Positions 1 through 7,971 are shown, counted from the first letter of the stretch. The stretch is 20,125 nt of DNA from an uncultured Caulobacter sp. (GCA_937925635.1 CALALX010000065.1:1-20125), one strand, 5' to 3'. Program-made: numbers and translations. Notes: a model not told the origin generated them from the letters alone.

Positions 1-639
1 ACTGCCAAATGGTCCCGACCGGATCGCGCCCTTTCGATCTTCGGCAAGCGCATCAATCGTGAACGGTTCCCAGTCGCCATGGCTAGGGTTGAGATGTCCG
101 ACTGTGTGCAGATAGGCTGACCTCACGAACTTTTGGGCCTCATCGATCAAGCGCTCACGCTTTCGCCGGATGCCATCTGCCCTCGCTAGGATTGATGCAA
201 TCCGTCGCTGCTCCGATCGACCAATGCGCGGAAGATCAATCGATTCCAACTTCGATTTGTCGACGTGCGGGATTGTGGCTCCGCGGGCCTGTGCCTCGTC
301 ATTAAGTTGACGAAATCTGCTCTGAAGCAGTCTGCCAACGAACTCTGTATCCCATTCGTTTGGCGCCTTGATACGCATTCTGGCGACGGTGCTGCCGATC
401 AGGCCATCGACACCATATCCGACAGTCCCAGCATTCGCACCGTCCCAGACAATACAGAGATCCGCTGGCGTCACGATCACCCCCTTGGTGTCATGAGCAA
501 ACTTCTGGGGTGCCGCCCCGCGCACTTCATCAATCTGGATGTAGGGCATGGCACCGTTGACGCGTTGGTCATGAACTTCGGTCGCCTTCTTGCCTTTCCG
601 AAGCTGAATGATGTCGCCCAATTGAACCGCGTGCGTCAT
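1..639 (-). CDS. hsdS: Type I restriction-modification specificity subunit HsdS (partial, C-terminus beyond left edge)
   Basis: I translated the minus strand from the ATG at 639 and it stays open for 213 codons to the window edge. HsdS selects the bipartite DNA target of a type I restriction-modification complex. Residues 1 to about 140 form a first target-recognition domain (QLGDIIQLRKGKK start; IVWDGANAGTVGYG; STVARM). Residues about 140-180 (LESIDLPRIGRSEQRRIASI, then a charged helix with ADGIRRKRERLIDEA) match the conserved spacer helix, and the RSGPFGS motif at the end marks the start of the second target-recognition domain. About half of a usual 400-450 residue HsdS is therefore present. 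The start codon overlaps the hsdM stop as ATGA, so it is translationally coupled. A GAGGA element lies upstream inside hsdM. The target sequence cannot be predicted from this. Confidence 0.93.
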   Translation of the reverse strand, partial: MTHAVQLGDIIQLRKGKKATEVHDQRVNGAMPYIQIDEVRGAAPQKFAHDTKGVIVTPADLCIVWDGANAGTVGYGVDGLIGSTVARMRIKAPNEWDTEFVGRLLQSRFRQLNDEAQARGATIPHVDKSKLESIDLPRIGRSEQRRIASILARADGIRRKRERLIDEAQKFVRSAYLHTVGHLNPSHGDWEPFTIDALAEDRKGAIRSGPFGS

Positions 640-2159
640 CCGAGAATATCCTCAAGTTCAGCCAAGTCTTCAGCAATTTCGTCGTTAAGGTCCTTCATCC
701 GACCAAGGATCACATGAGGCAGGTCATAGTCCTCCTCCTCATACACACGTTCCTTGTAGCGGCTGAGAGAAAGGTCATAGCCAGCCTCTTTGATCTCGGC
801 GGCTGGCACAAAGAACGCCTTCGACTTCCGGTCTGTGTCCTCCGCAGGATCGCGGGCGCGCCAACGGGCAAGGCAGTCAGGCAAATCGTTTTCGGCCACC
901 GGTTCCCGCTTGTCGTCGAGTGAGAGACCATCGGCCTCGACATCGTAGAAGAACACGTTATCGGTGCGTCCCCCTTTGGTGAAGACTAGGATCCCGGTGG
1001 ATACGCCCGCATAGGGCCTGAACACACCGCTGGGTAGCGAAATCACTGCTTCCAGCTGGTTGTTGTCGATCAAGAGCTGACGCAGCTGACGATGCGCACC
1101 GGACGAGCCGAACAGGACACCATCAGGCACGATAGTCGCCGACCGGCCGCCGGTGTTCAGCATGCGCAAAATCAACGCGAGAAAGAGCAGCTCAGTCTTC
1201 TTCGTCTTGACTTGGCGCAGAAGCCCCGAGTGCACGTCCTCGAAATCCAGGCTGCCCTTGAAGGGCGGATTGGCGAGGATGACGTCGAAGCCCTCGCTTG
1301 CTTGCCTCGGGAACTTATCGGTGAAACCGGTGCTGAGCGTGTCCTGATAGTGGATGTCGGGATCATCGACCCCGTGCAGCATCAGGTTCATCGCCGCGAT
1401 CCGCAGCATGGTGGCGTCGAAGTCGAAGCCGTGGAACATGCTGCTGCGGATATGGTCGCGGTGATCTTCGAGCAGGTCGCCGGTGAAGATCTTCTCTACC
1501 GCGCCGGTCTCGGGATCCTTCTCCTCGATCACCGCCTCGGGCGAGGTATAAGTCTCGAGCAGGTATTCCATGACGCTGACGAGGAAGCCGCCCGTACCGC
1601 AGGCGGGGTCGCCGATCACGTCGGTCGGCTTAGGATCCAGCATGTCGACCATCAAGCGAATGATGTGCCGAGGCGTGCGGAATTGCCCGTTGATGCCGGC
1701 CGTGGTCAGCTTGCTGAGCAGGTATTCGTACAGGTCGCCCTTCGTGTCACCCTCCGTCAGCGGCAGCTCGTGGATCATGTTCACGGCTTTCACCAGAAGC
1801 CCAGGCTTCTGGATCATCAGCTGCGCGTCCTTCATGAACTCGGCGAAGGCCGTGCCGCTGGCGACGGTCGTGCGGAAGTGCGGGAAGACCTTGTCGCGCA
1901 CGAGGGGAAGCATCTGGTCGGATCCCAGGTGCCGGAACTGCGACCAGCGCAGCTGCTGTTCGTCCTCCTTGAAGCGGCGCTGGAATGGCTTGCCCGTCCG
2001 CTTCTGGCGGTTCTCGTCTCGCGCCTCGTTGATGTCGAGGAGGCGCGCGTACATCAGGAACGTGATCTGCTCGATAACCGTCAGCGGGTTGGTGATCCCG
2101 CCCTGCCAAAATTCCGTCCAGAGCGCGTCGACGCGCCGCTTGAGCTCACCCGTGACCAT
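636..2159 (-). CDS. hsdM: Type I restriction-modification DNA methyltransferase subunit HsdM
   Basis: 507-residue N6-adenine methyltransferase subunit that modifies host DNA as part of the M2S and R2M2S complexes. The N-terminal HsdM helical domain (about residues 5-130) is followed by the SAM-binding motif DPACGTGGF at 184-192 and the catalytic NPPF motif at 297-300. The region with the PDGVLFGSSGAHRQLR segment and SLPSGVFRPYAGVSTGIL is typical of HsdM. Length is normal for the family. The ATG at 2159 directly follows the hsdR stop (TAAATG), with GAGGAAAT as a ribosome binding site inside the end of hsdR. The gene overlaps hsdS by 4 bases. Motifs appear intact, so an active methylase is expected. 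Confidence 0.97.
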   Translation of the reverse strand: MVTGELKRRVDALWTEFWQGGITNPLTVIEQITFLMYARLLDINEARDENRQKRTGKPFQRRFKEDEQQLRWSQFRHLGSDQMLPLVRDKVFPHFRTTVASGTAFAEFMKDAQLMIQKPGLLVKAVNMIHELPLTEGDTKGDLYEYLLSKLTTAGINGQFRTPRHIIRLMVDMLDPKPTDVIGDPACGTGGFLVSVMEYLLETYTSPEAVIEEKDPETGAVEKIFTGDLLEDHRDHIRSSMFHGFDFDATMLRIAAMNLMLHGVDDPDIHYQDTLSTGFTDKFPRQASEGFDVILANPPFKGSLDFEDVHSGLLRQVKTKKTELLFLALILRMLNTGGRSATIVPDGVLFGSSGAHRQLRQLLIDNNQLEAVISLPSGVFRPYAGVSTGILVFTKGGRTDNVFFYDVEADGLSLDDKREPVAENDLPDCLARWRARDPAEDTDRKSKAFFVPAAEIKEAGYDLSLSRYKERVYEEEDYDLPHVILGRMKDLNDEIAEDLAELEDILG

Positions 2160-5100
2160 TTATGATTTCCTCTCGTTCGGGTTGTCGTCTGGGCGCTGAT
2201 CGACCGTGGGGCCGAAGGAGCGCACAATATTGATGAGATCGGTGAGGTCGGCCTCGTCCTCGAAAACCCCGTCCGGTCCGTCGGCGTCGACCACGGTGAA
2301 GGGGTCGTCGTAGAGCCGCTCGACCTCGATCGTACCGTACCGCGCGATGTGGTTTTGCAGCAGCGCGAGGAAGCGCGTCTGCTTCGCGCTCAGCTTCGGA
2401 TGCTTCTGGACGAAGGCAGTGAACTTCTCCCGCACCGCTTCGGGATCCATGCCCACGATCATCCGGATCGCGAGATAGAGCGGACCGGCGGTCTCGCTGA
2501 AGAACTCCTCAAGGTGTTCCCGCCGCACGTCCGGGTGCTGCGTCAGAATGAGCGACACGAGCGAGTCGATTTCGCGGTCGGACACGGCCTCGCCGGCACG
2601 GATTTTCTTGAGGACCGGATGTGTCTCGAAGTGCTTCTTGAGCTCCGCTTCGACGATTTGCTGATAGGCTTTCATGTCGACGGATTTCAGGCTCGCCGAA
2701 CGCCGTGCAAACTGCATCTGCCCGGCATCCTCGGTGATATCGACCACCTTCGGAGGAAGGCCATGCGACCCGCCCTTGGCACGGTGATGCATGATTTCGC
2801 GCAGCTGAATGCGTGCGCCCTCCAGATCGGCGACTGTTACATCTCTCCAGAAAGCATCTGACTTCACGCGCTTGATGACTTCCGCCTTCTCTCGCACGGG
2901 GTTTAGGTGCATCTGCAGAGATGCTAGGCGGTCGAGGAGCTCGATTTTCTGATCGGCAATCTCGCCCGAGCCACGTAGCACCGCAATTTGCATCCGCGCT
3001 ATAAGAAGATCGAGCGCAAGGGCGTCACTGAAACCACGGATGTTTCGCCACTGCATCAGAGGTGCTATCTCTTGGCGAAGTCTCGCGACAGTCGCCGGGG
3101 CGAACGCCTTCAATACCTCGGGACGAGATAGAGCGCGCTTCTCCTTCCATTTCTCCCGAATGGCGATGGATTCTTCCGGCAGTGCATTGATATCCTGCGC
3201 CACGAGGTCAATCACAGCGTCGAAGGCTGCGATTTCGCTCTTCTGAAGGGCGATCTCGGCAACATTCAACCGCTCTTCGAAGACCTGCTGAGCAAGCGGC
3301 TTGCCCTGTGTAGGTTCGGCAGGGCGATAGCCCATTTCGAAGCGGGCAAAATTGCCCCAGTGGTCAAAGATGCGAAACACGCTCTTGTGCTGGCCGAGGC
3401 CGAAGAGGTCCGGACAGAGACGCGTGCCTCGGCCAATCATTTGCCAGAACTTCACTGGTGATTTGACGGGCCTCGCGAAAACCAGGTTCACGATCTCCGG
3501 GATGTCGATCCCGGTATCGAGCATGTCGACCGAGATCGCTATGGTCAGATCGTTGTTGGTACCTTCGCCCTTGAAATCGTCGATCAACTGCTCGGCACGC
3601 GGATCGTAGTTGTCGATCACCTGGCAGAACTTACCGGCGTATTGCGGATACATTTCATCGAAGAGCTGACGCATCAGCATCGCATGCTGATGGTTCCGTG
3701 CAAATATGATGCTCTTTCCTAGGATTTGTCCGGTCGCATCCTTGATCCCGTTTTCCATCAGGTTTCGGAGGATCGCGCGGTTGGTGTCCTTGTTATAGAT
3801 GACCTTGTCGATCTGCTCAGAGGAGAAATCATACTGCGCCGGGTCCTCCCCCTGGTCTTCGAGCTCCTGGATCTGTTGGGGCGATAGACCATCGAGGGTG
3901 ATGCCGTCGCGGAGAAACTGCGTCGTGTGCTCATAGACCTCGAATGGAGTCAGGTAGCCTGCCTGAACCGCCTGTTCGAGATCGTAATTCGACGTGGGAA
4001 GTTGCCCTTCGCATCCAAAGAGGCGGAAGGTGCTCCTCGTAACGAAGTCAACTGGCGTCGCGGTAAGCCCCACCTGATAACAGTCGAAATAGTGAAAGAT
4101 GTCTCCGTAGACGTTGTAGATGCTTCGATGAGATTCATCCGCGATGATGAGGTCGAAGAAGCCTGGGTCGAAAGACTGGAAGACCTTTTGCATCGCGGGA
4201 TATGTCGCAAGGAAGACGCGCTCACTGGCGTTCGTCCTAACGCGCGATGTGATGATCCGAGTGGGCTCCGAAAGGAAATCGTTGAAGGCGTTCTTGGCCT
4301 GCTTCCGGAGTTCCTTGCGATCGCAGAGGAAGAGGACCCGCTTGACCCAACCGGCTCTGATCAGAAGGTCCGTCAGCGCGATCGCAACGCGTGTCTTGCC
4401 TGTACCTGTGGCCTGAACCACCAGCGCCCGACGGTGTTTCTGCGAAAACCGCTCAGAAACCCTTTTGATCGCTTCCAGCTGGTACAGCCGATCCACGATC
4501 TGATCGCTGATCGCGACTGTGTTGAGGGGCTGTTTGTTGTGCCGTTGGTAGTTGGCCAGATGCTGAAGGCTGTCCTTGGAGTAGAAGCCATAGAGCTTCC
4601 GCGGAGGAAAGTCCTGCGCGTCGTCCCAAATCCAAATGTCGAAGCCATTCGTGTAGAAGATGACCGGGCGGTGCCCATACCGCTTTTCAAGGCTATCGGA
4701 ATAGAGTTTGGCTTGATGCCGACCGAGCTCCGCATCGGTCGAGGTCTTCTTCGCCTCGATCACGGCCAGAGGGTTCCCGTTGTCATCCCAAAGCACGTAA
4801 TCGGCGTAGCCGATGCCAGAAGCCGTTGGTTGACCGTCGACCTCGACTTCCTTGCCCACTTGGGTCGTGTTCTTGACGCCTTCTGCGATATCCCAGCCAA
4901 CGCTCGCCAACATGCTATCGATGAGGCGCGTTCGGGTTTCTGCCTCGCTGAACTGAAGTTCATCGGCCGCTGCCTGTGCCGAGCTTGCTAGCTGCTTGAG
5001 CTCAGCCGCTTCCTTCTGGGCGGCGGTTGCTTTCGATCGTACTTCTTCGAGCTCAGAAAGCAGCGTGTCCATCTGCGCTTCCTGTGCCGCCAGTTTTTCA

Positions 5101-5555
5101 AGGACATGGCGCCGTTCCCGCTCCTCAACCTGACCTGGAATGGCCGGCTGCCGGAAGGCGGGAAGCTGGTCTGCTTTCGCTTGCCCATAGCGGACACACA
5201 TCCAGCGGGCCAGATCGTGCGCTTCCTTGAGCAGCCATAGCGCGTGTTGGCTTCTTACGGGCTCGCCATGTGCGGCTTTGTTGCCGTGCATTCGCAACGC
5301 GTGAAGTTTGTCGAGCACAACCTTCGGAGTGATCGCGACGAAGGCGTCGTTCTCAAGGAGATCAACAAATTTCGATAGGTCTGGCTTTGGCAGCTGGAGC
5401 TCGCGGTAGATATCCTTTGTCAGGTTCTCCGCGAACAGGCGAAGCTTGACGAGCGCGCTGGCCGGATCTGCGTGAGCGTATGACTCCGCAAACCCGCCAA
5501 GACCTGCAAGTTCAGGCCAACCGTCACGAAGGATTTCAAAATTGACAGACTTCAT
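2160..5555 (-). CDS. hsdR: Type I restriction endonuclease subunit HsdR (EcoEI-like)
   Basis: 1131-residue motor and nuclease subunit of the type I system. Order of parts: an N-terminal DUF4145-like helical region (about 1-125, with KLHALRMHGNKAAHGEP), a charged coiled coil (about 143-210), a PD-(D/E)xK nuclease (D252 and E267-A-K269 in AVIEAKK), then a superfamily 2 helicase: Walker A ATGTGKT at 382-388, DESH at 473-476, TATP at 498-501, and motif VI QMIGRGTR at 705-712. The tail carries the EcoEI-type C-terminal domain (LILTQHPDVRREHLEEFF and FRPFAMILY-like MIVGMD). Every catalytic motif I checked is present. The ATG at 5555 overlaps the stop of the WYL gene as ATGA, and GGAGG lies about 9 bases upstream. 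This fits the type I-B (EcoEI/EcoAI-like) group; exact subtype is inferred. Confidence 0.96.
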   Translation of the reverse strand: MKSVNFEILRDGWPELAGLGGFAESYAHADPASALVKLRLFAENLTKDIYRELQLPKPDLSKFVDLLENDAFVAITPKVVLDKLHALRMHGNKAAHGEPVRSQHALWLLKEAHDLARWMCVRYGQAKADQLPAFRQPAIPGQVEERERRHVLEKLAAQEAQMDTLLSELEEVRSKATAAQKEAAELKQLASSAQAAADELQFSEAETRTRLIDSMLASVGWDIAEGVKNTTQVGKEVEVDGQPTASGIGYADYVLWDDNGNPLAVIEAKKTSTDAELGRHQAKLYSDSLEKRYGHRPVIFYTNGFDIWIWDDAQDFPPRKLYGFYSKDSLQHLANYQRHNKQPLNTVAISDQIVDRLYQLEAIKRVSERFSQKHRRALVVQATGTGKTRVAIALTDLLIRAGWVKRVLFLCDRKELRKQAKNAFNDFLSEPTRIITSRVRTNASERVFLATYPAMQKVFQSFDPGFFDLIIADESHRSIYNVYGDIFHYFDCYQVGLTATPVDFVTRSTFRLFGCEGQLPTSNYDLEQAVQAGYLTPFEVYEHTTQFLRDGITLDGLSPQQIQELEDQGEDPAQYDFSSEQIDKVIYNKDTNRAILRNLMENGIKDATGQILGKSIIFARNHQHAMLMRQLFDEMYPQYAGKFCQVIDNYDPRAEQLIDDFKGEGTNNDLTIAISVDMLDTGIDIPEIVNLVFARPVKSPVKFWQMIGRGTRLCPDLFGLGQHKSVFRIFDHWGNFARFEMGYRPAEPTQGKPLAQQVFEERLNVAEIALQKSEIAAFDAVIDLVAQDINALPEESIAIREKWKEKRALSRPEVLKAFAPATVARLRQEIAPLMQWRNIRGFSDALALDLLIARMQIAVLRGSGEIADQKIELLDRLASLQMHLNPVREKAEVIKRVKSDAFWRDVTVADLEGARIQLREIMHHRAKGGSHGLPPKVVDITEDAGQMQFARRSASLKSVDMKAYQQIVEAELKKHFETHPVLKKIRAGEAVSDREIDSLVSLILTQHPDVRREHLEEFFSETAGPLYLAIRMIVGMDPEAVREKFTAFVQKHPKLSAKQTRFLALLQNHIARYGTIEVERLYDDPFTVVDADGPDGVFEDEADLTDLINIVRSFGPTVDQRPDDNPNERKS

Positions 5556-6409
5556 GCCATCGCCTCCGCGAGCGCGGCGTCAAAGGCAGCTCGGTTGGCG
5601 ACCACGACAGGGACTTCGTAGGGGTTGTCCAGCTTGTCTGCGACATCCAGACGGAGACGCTTCAGGAAGTAGTAGAGGAGCGCCTTTCGCACCATGACTT
5701 CGGTGCGCTCGTTCGTCATTTCATAATCTTGGGCGATGATTGATCGCTGGCTCTCGCTCAGGGCTGGATTCGGTTCGAGCGCCACCGCGAAGCGATCATG
5801 CCAAAGCTTGTCGTCATTCGCAGACGCGCCGGACAGTTCATGCTTTCGAGTTTTCATGCATCGCGAGAGGATGAAGTCCTTGAACTTGTGATCGATGTGA
5901 CAGAATGCACGGATATGCCAGCGCAGTCCGTCGCTGCCGAGAGCGTGGGGAGAAATCCGCCTCCACTCTGGGGTGTTCTTGTTGGCGCTCATCGACTGGT
6001 AGAAGACCTCGATGGAATGGCCTTCTCTAACGGCCTTAAGGACATCGCGAAGGACGTCGGCCTCCACGCGCCGGTGTGGAATAGGCAGGGCATCATGCGC
6101 GGGCGCCGATGCAAGCCAGGATTCGGTTACACCAGACGCTCCTCCGTTAGTCTCGCGCAGATGAGCGAGGTACGTGGATGCATCAGGCTGCATGAAAACG
6201 GGCTTGAAATCGTCCGCCGCTTTGTAACGCTTGGCGCTCTTGTCGTAGATCAGATTACCCGGTGCCTTCTCCTCGTAGAGCGTAAGATCCTTCGAGGCCT
6301 GGGGCACGGATACCCCGAACTGTTCTACGATGTCGGCACGGTTGATCCCGCCCTCCCAAAAGAGGCGGAACTCAATGAACTCCAACCGTTTTTCGACACC
6401 CCAGCGCAT
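5552..6409 (-). CDS. WYL-domain transcriptional regulator (BrxR/CapW-like)
   Basis: 285-residue protein with an N-terminal winged helix-turn-helix (about 1-65; FWEGGINRADIVEQFGVSVP then ASKDLTLYEE), a WYL domain (about 112-190; HRRVEADVLRDVLKAV, then GLRWHIRAFC at the usual WYL position) and a C-terminal WCX region (about 205-285). This architecture and the MRWGVEKRLEFIEFRLFWEG opening match the BrxR/CapW family, homodimeric regulators found beside BREX, CBASS and other defence systems. I start at the ATG at 6409, not at the longer in-frame start at 6574, because a promoter lies between them and GAGGA sits about 9 bases upstream of 6409. It overlaps hsdR by 4 bases, so it should be co-transcribed with the restriction genes and probably controls them. 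Ligand unknown. Confidence 0.88.
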   Translation of the reverse strand: MRWGVEKRLEFIEFRLFWEGGINRADIVEQFGVSVPQASKDLTLYEEKAPGNLIYDKSAKRYKAADDFKPVFMQPDASTYLAHLRETNGGASGVTESWLASAPAHDALPIPHRRVEADVLRDVLKAVREGHSIEVFYQSMSANKNTPEWRRISPHALGSDGLRWHIRAFCHIDHKFKDFILSRCMKTRKHELSGASANDDKLWHDRFAVALEPNPALSESQRSIIAQDYEMTNERTEVMVRKALLYYFLKRLRLDVADKLDNPYEVPVVVANRAAFDAALAEAMA

Positions 6410-6466
6410 GGCAGGTCCTCGTTGAACAGGTGGGACGAGAGCACCCACCAGAATCGTTTCATGATG

Positions 6467-6483
6467 GGTATATAAACTATACC
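6467..6483. promoter_or_regulatory. Palindromic operator candidate for the WYL regulator
   Basis: Perfect inverted repeat: GGTATA (6467-6472), 5-base spacer, TATACC (6478-6483). It overlaps the -10 element of the promoter reading into the WYL-hsdRMS operon, the placement expected of a repressor site. The dimeric WYL regulator encoded just downstream is the obvious candidate ligand. Binding is inferred. Confidence 0.6.
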
Positions 6484-6498
6484 TATGATGAAGATCAA
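6470..6498 (-). promoter_or_regulatory. Sigma-70-like promoter of the WYL-hsdR-hsdM-hsdS operon
   Basis: On the minus strand, TTGATC (-35, 6493-6498) and TTATAT (-10, 6470-6475) are separated by 17 bases. Transcription would start near 6463, about 54 bases before the WYL start codon at 6409. It is AT-rich against a GC-rich background. Confidence 0.6.
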
Positions 6499-6692
6499 CC
6501 CCTTTGCGCGGACGTTTTACCTGCGAGCTCTCTGAAGCGAAGTGGTAGAGGAGCAAGGTGACCATGCCGGCCAACCCAACCTCTTGATTGGTTGCTCAGG
6601 CCAATCCAGTTATCTCGCACAGAGCTCAAGGCAGCGCCGTTTTATCATGAAAGGACTTGCCACAGGCCAAGCAGTAGAAGCAAACCAAAGAG
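6499..6692. other. Non-coding junction between restriction operon and WGR block
   Basis: About 190 bases between the restriction-operon promoter and the WGR gene stop. I see no convincing gene; a 68-codon plus-strand ORF here lacks family features. Base composition changes across this stretch from the moderately GC-rich restriction cassette to the strongly GC-rich downstream block, so it may contain the boundary of an insertion. No clear repeat or att-like site was found by eye. Confidence 0.45.
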
Positions 6693-6953
6693 TCAGACGA
6701 CGTAGCCCCGCCGCTTCTTCGCCGCTGCGAGCTTCATCAAAGCCGTGACGGCCTTGCCTTCATCGGGGTGGGTCTCAACCATCATCTGGCCACGGAAGCC
6801 GATACGACCCCACTCGCGCACGAGGCTGGCACGGCCGAAGAGGTCGCGCTGAACGCTCAGCCGATAGAAGCGACGCATGTTGCGCGCCGGATCGATCCGG
6901 CGCATCTGCACGTCGGTTGGGAAGACATCGAGCTGGATCGGGCTGTGGTACAT
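6693..6953 (-). CDS. Small WGR-domain protein
   Basis: 86 residues. A single WGR domain covers most of the protein (about 14-83): MRRIDPARNMRRFYRLSVQ, then LVREWGRIG with the signature W48-G49-R50, then a basic tail AAAKKRRGYVV. WGR domains in PARPs and in bacterial proteins bind nucleic acid ends or mediate contacts; stand-alone versions are common on alphaproteobacterial plasmids and their role is not established. I prefer the ATG at 6953; the longer frame to 7031 needs a TTG start and would run into a hairpin. No strong Shine-Dalgarno is visible in front of 6953, so the start is uncertain. It follows the DUF2493 gene in the same direction after a gap holding three hairpins. Confidence 0.82.
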   Translation of the reverse strand: MYHSPIQLDVFPTDVQMRRIDPARNMRRFYRLSVQRDLFGRASLVREWGRIGFRGQMMVETHPDEGKAVTALMKLAAAKKRRGYVV

Positions 6954-6963
6954 GTAGTGATCG

Positions 6964-6978
6964 GGCAAGGTTTTTGCC
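6964..6978. repeat. Small inverted repeat in front of the WGR gene
   Basis: GGCAA (6964-6968) and TTGCC (6974-6978) around a 5-base loop, 11 bases upstream of the WGR start. It could hold the initiation region in structure. Short enough to be chance. Confidence 0.3.
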
Positions 6979-6986
6979 ACAATATC

Positions 6987-7010
6987 AGGTGGAAGTCTGC
7001 GCTTCCACCT
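6987..7010. repeat. 9-bp inverted repeat in the WGR leader
   Basis: Perfect arms AGGTGGAAG (6987-6995) and CTTCCACCT (7002-7010) with a 6-base loop. No T-tract follows on either strand, so a standard intrinsic terminator is unlikely; an operator or leader hairpin fits equally well. Confidence 0.5.
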
Positions 7011-7029
7011 CGATTTCCCCGCGAGGAGC

Positions 7030-7051
7030 AAAGGGGGCTCACGCCCCCTTT
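7030..7051 (-). terminator. Terminator-like hairpin overlapping the DUF2493 stop codon
   Basis: Arms AAAGGGGGC and GCCCCCTTT (9 bp, perfect) with a 4-base loop that contains the TGA stop of the DUF2493 gene on the minus strand. Only three T follow on the minus strand, so it may be a weak terminator or attenuator in front of the WGR gene. On the plus strand it is followed by TTTT. Confidence 0.5.
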
Positions 7052-7971
7052 TCGAACTTCATGACCGGGATACCCAGCTTCTTGGCCTTGTCGGAGAGGT
7101 TTTCCTGGATGCCATTGCCCGGGAAGACCAGGACACCCACGGGCAGGACGTCCAGCATCGCGTCATTTCGCTTGAATGGCGCGGCCTTGGCGTGCTTGGT
7201 CCAGTCGGGCTTGAAGGCGACCTGCGTCACGCCGCGGGCCTCGGCCCATTTGGCGGCGATGAGTTCTGCGCCCTTGGCGCTTCCACCGTGAAGGAGGACC
7301 ATGTCGGGATACTTGGCCCGGACCTGGTCAAGCTTGCCCCAGATCAGCCGGTGATCGTTGAAGTCGGTCCCGCCGGTGAGGGCGACCTTGGGGCCTGCGG
7401 GCAGCATCACCTCGGTCTCCGCGCGGCGCTTGGCGGCCAGGAAGTCGCGGCTGTCGATCAGCGCCGCGGTCATGTGCTGGCGGTTCACCATCGAGCCGGT
7501 GCGAGGGCGCCAGGTGGAGCCCGTGTGATGGACGAACTCGGTCGCGGCGTGATCGCGCATCATGTCCATGCAGTTCCGCCGTTCGATCAGCGTCAGGCCT
7601 TCGGCCGTCAGGCGCTCGAGTTCGGTGGACTTCACCTCGGAGCCGTCCTGCTCGCGCTGCAGGCGGCGCTGCGCCTGTTCGTTCTCATCGAGCGACCGCT
7701 CAACCCTCGCCGCGGCGCGGTGGAAGAGGTTGACCTGGCCCCAGAGCACCTCTTCGAGGTCGGGTTCCATGCGGGTGTCCTCAAAGGTCGCGACGAGGGC
7801 GTCGAAGATGTCGGCAACGGCGACCGCGAGGCGCTGCCCATCGGGCATCGGGCGCGGATCGGGCTCGTCGAACGGGCGGTAGCCATAGAGCTGCAGCTCG
7901 TCGAGCGCATGGGCGGTCTGGGATGCGGTGTGGGCGGGTTCATACGCGTCGTTGTGGGTGTGGATCTTCAT
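7039..7971 (-). CDS. DUF2493 (SLOG-superfamily) domain protein
   Basis: 310 residues. The C-terminal third (about 194-304) is a DUF2493 domain with a Rossmann-like SLOG core: PKVALTGGTDFNDHRLIW, then LLHGGSAKGAELIAAKWAEA and KPDW-HAKAAPFKRN-ML. SLOG proteins bind nucleotide-derived ligands in several signalling and conflict systems; a specific ligand is unknown here. The N-terminal 190 residues are a charged helical region (ALDELQLYGYRPFDEPDPRP opening; Glu/Arg-rich helices around 95-135) often fused to this domain in alphaproteobacterial plasmid proteins. I start at the ATG at 7971 because GGAGG lies 9 bases upstream; the frame extends 13 residues further without a better start. It lies downstream of the Toprim gene, separated by a structured 363-bp spacer. 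Confidence 0.88.
   Translation of the reverse strand: MKIHTHNDAYEPAHTASQTAHALDELQLYGYRPFDEPDPRPMPDGQRLAVAVADIFDALVATFEDTRMEPDLEEVLWGQVNLFHRAAARVERSLDENEQAQRRLQREQDGSEVKSTELERLTAEGLTLIERRNCMDMMRDHAATEFVHHTGSTWRPRTGSMVNRQHMTAALIDSRDFLAAKRRAETEVMLPAGPKVALTGGTDFNDHRLIWGKLDQVRAKYPDMVLLHGGSAKGAELIAAKWAEARGVTQVAFKPDWTKHAKAAPFKRNDAMLDVLPVGVLVFPGNGIQENLSDKAKKLGIPVMKFEKGA

Noticed and set aside
1092..2165. 357-codon plus-strand ORF opposite hsdM
   Set aside because: Runs antisense to the intact, motif-complete hsdM; its translation is low-complexity and rich in His, Val and Arg, typical of GC-rich antisense shadows.
3927..4991. 354-codon plus-strand ORF opposite hsdR
   Set aside because: Antisense to the helicase core of hsdR, whose motifs are intact; no family features in the plus-strand frame.
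5552..6409. A BREX or CBASS system starting with the WYL regulator
   Set aside because: No pglX, pglZ, brxC, brxL, cyclase or effector gene is present downstream; the genes that follow are a plain type I restriction set.
6410..6574. 55-codon N-terminal extension of the WYL regulator
   Set aside because: It would place the start upstream of the likely promoter and operator; the ATG at 6409 has a ribosome binding site and begins at the conserved family N-terminus.
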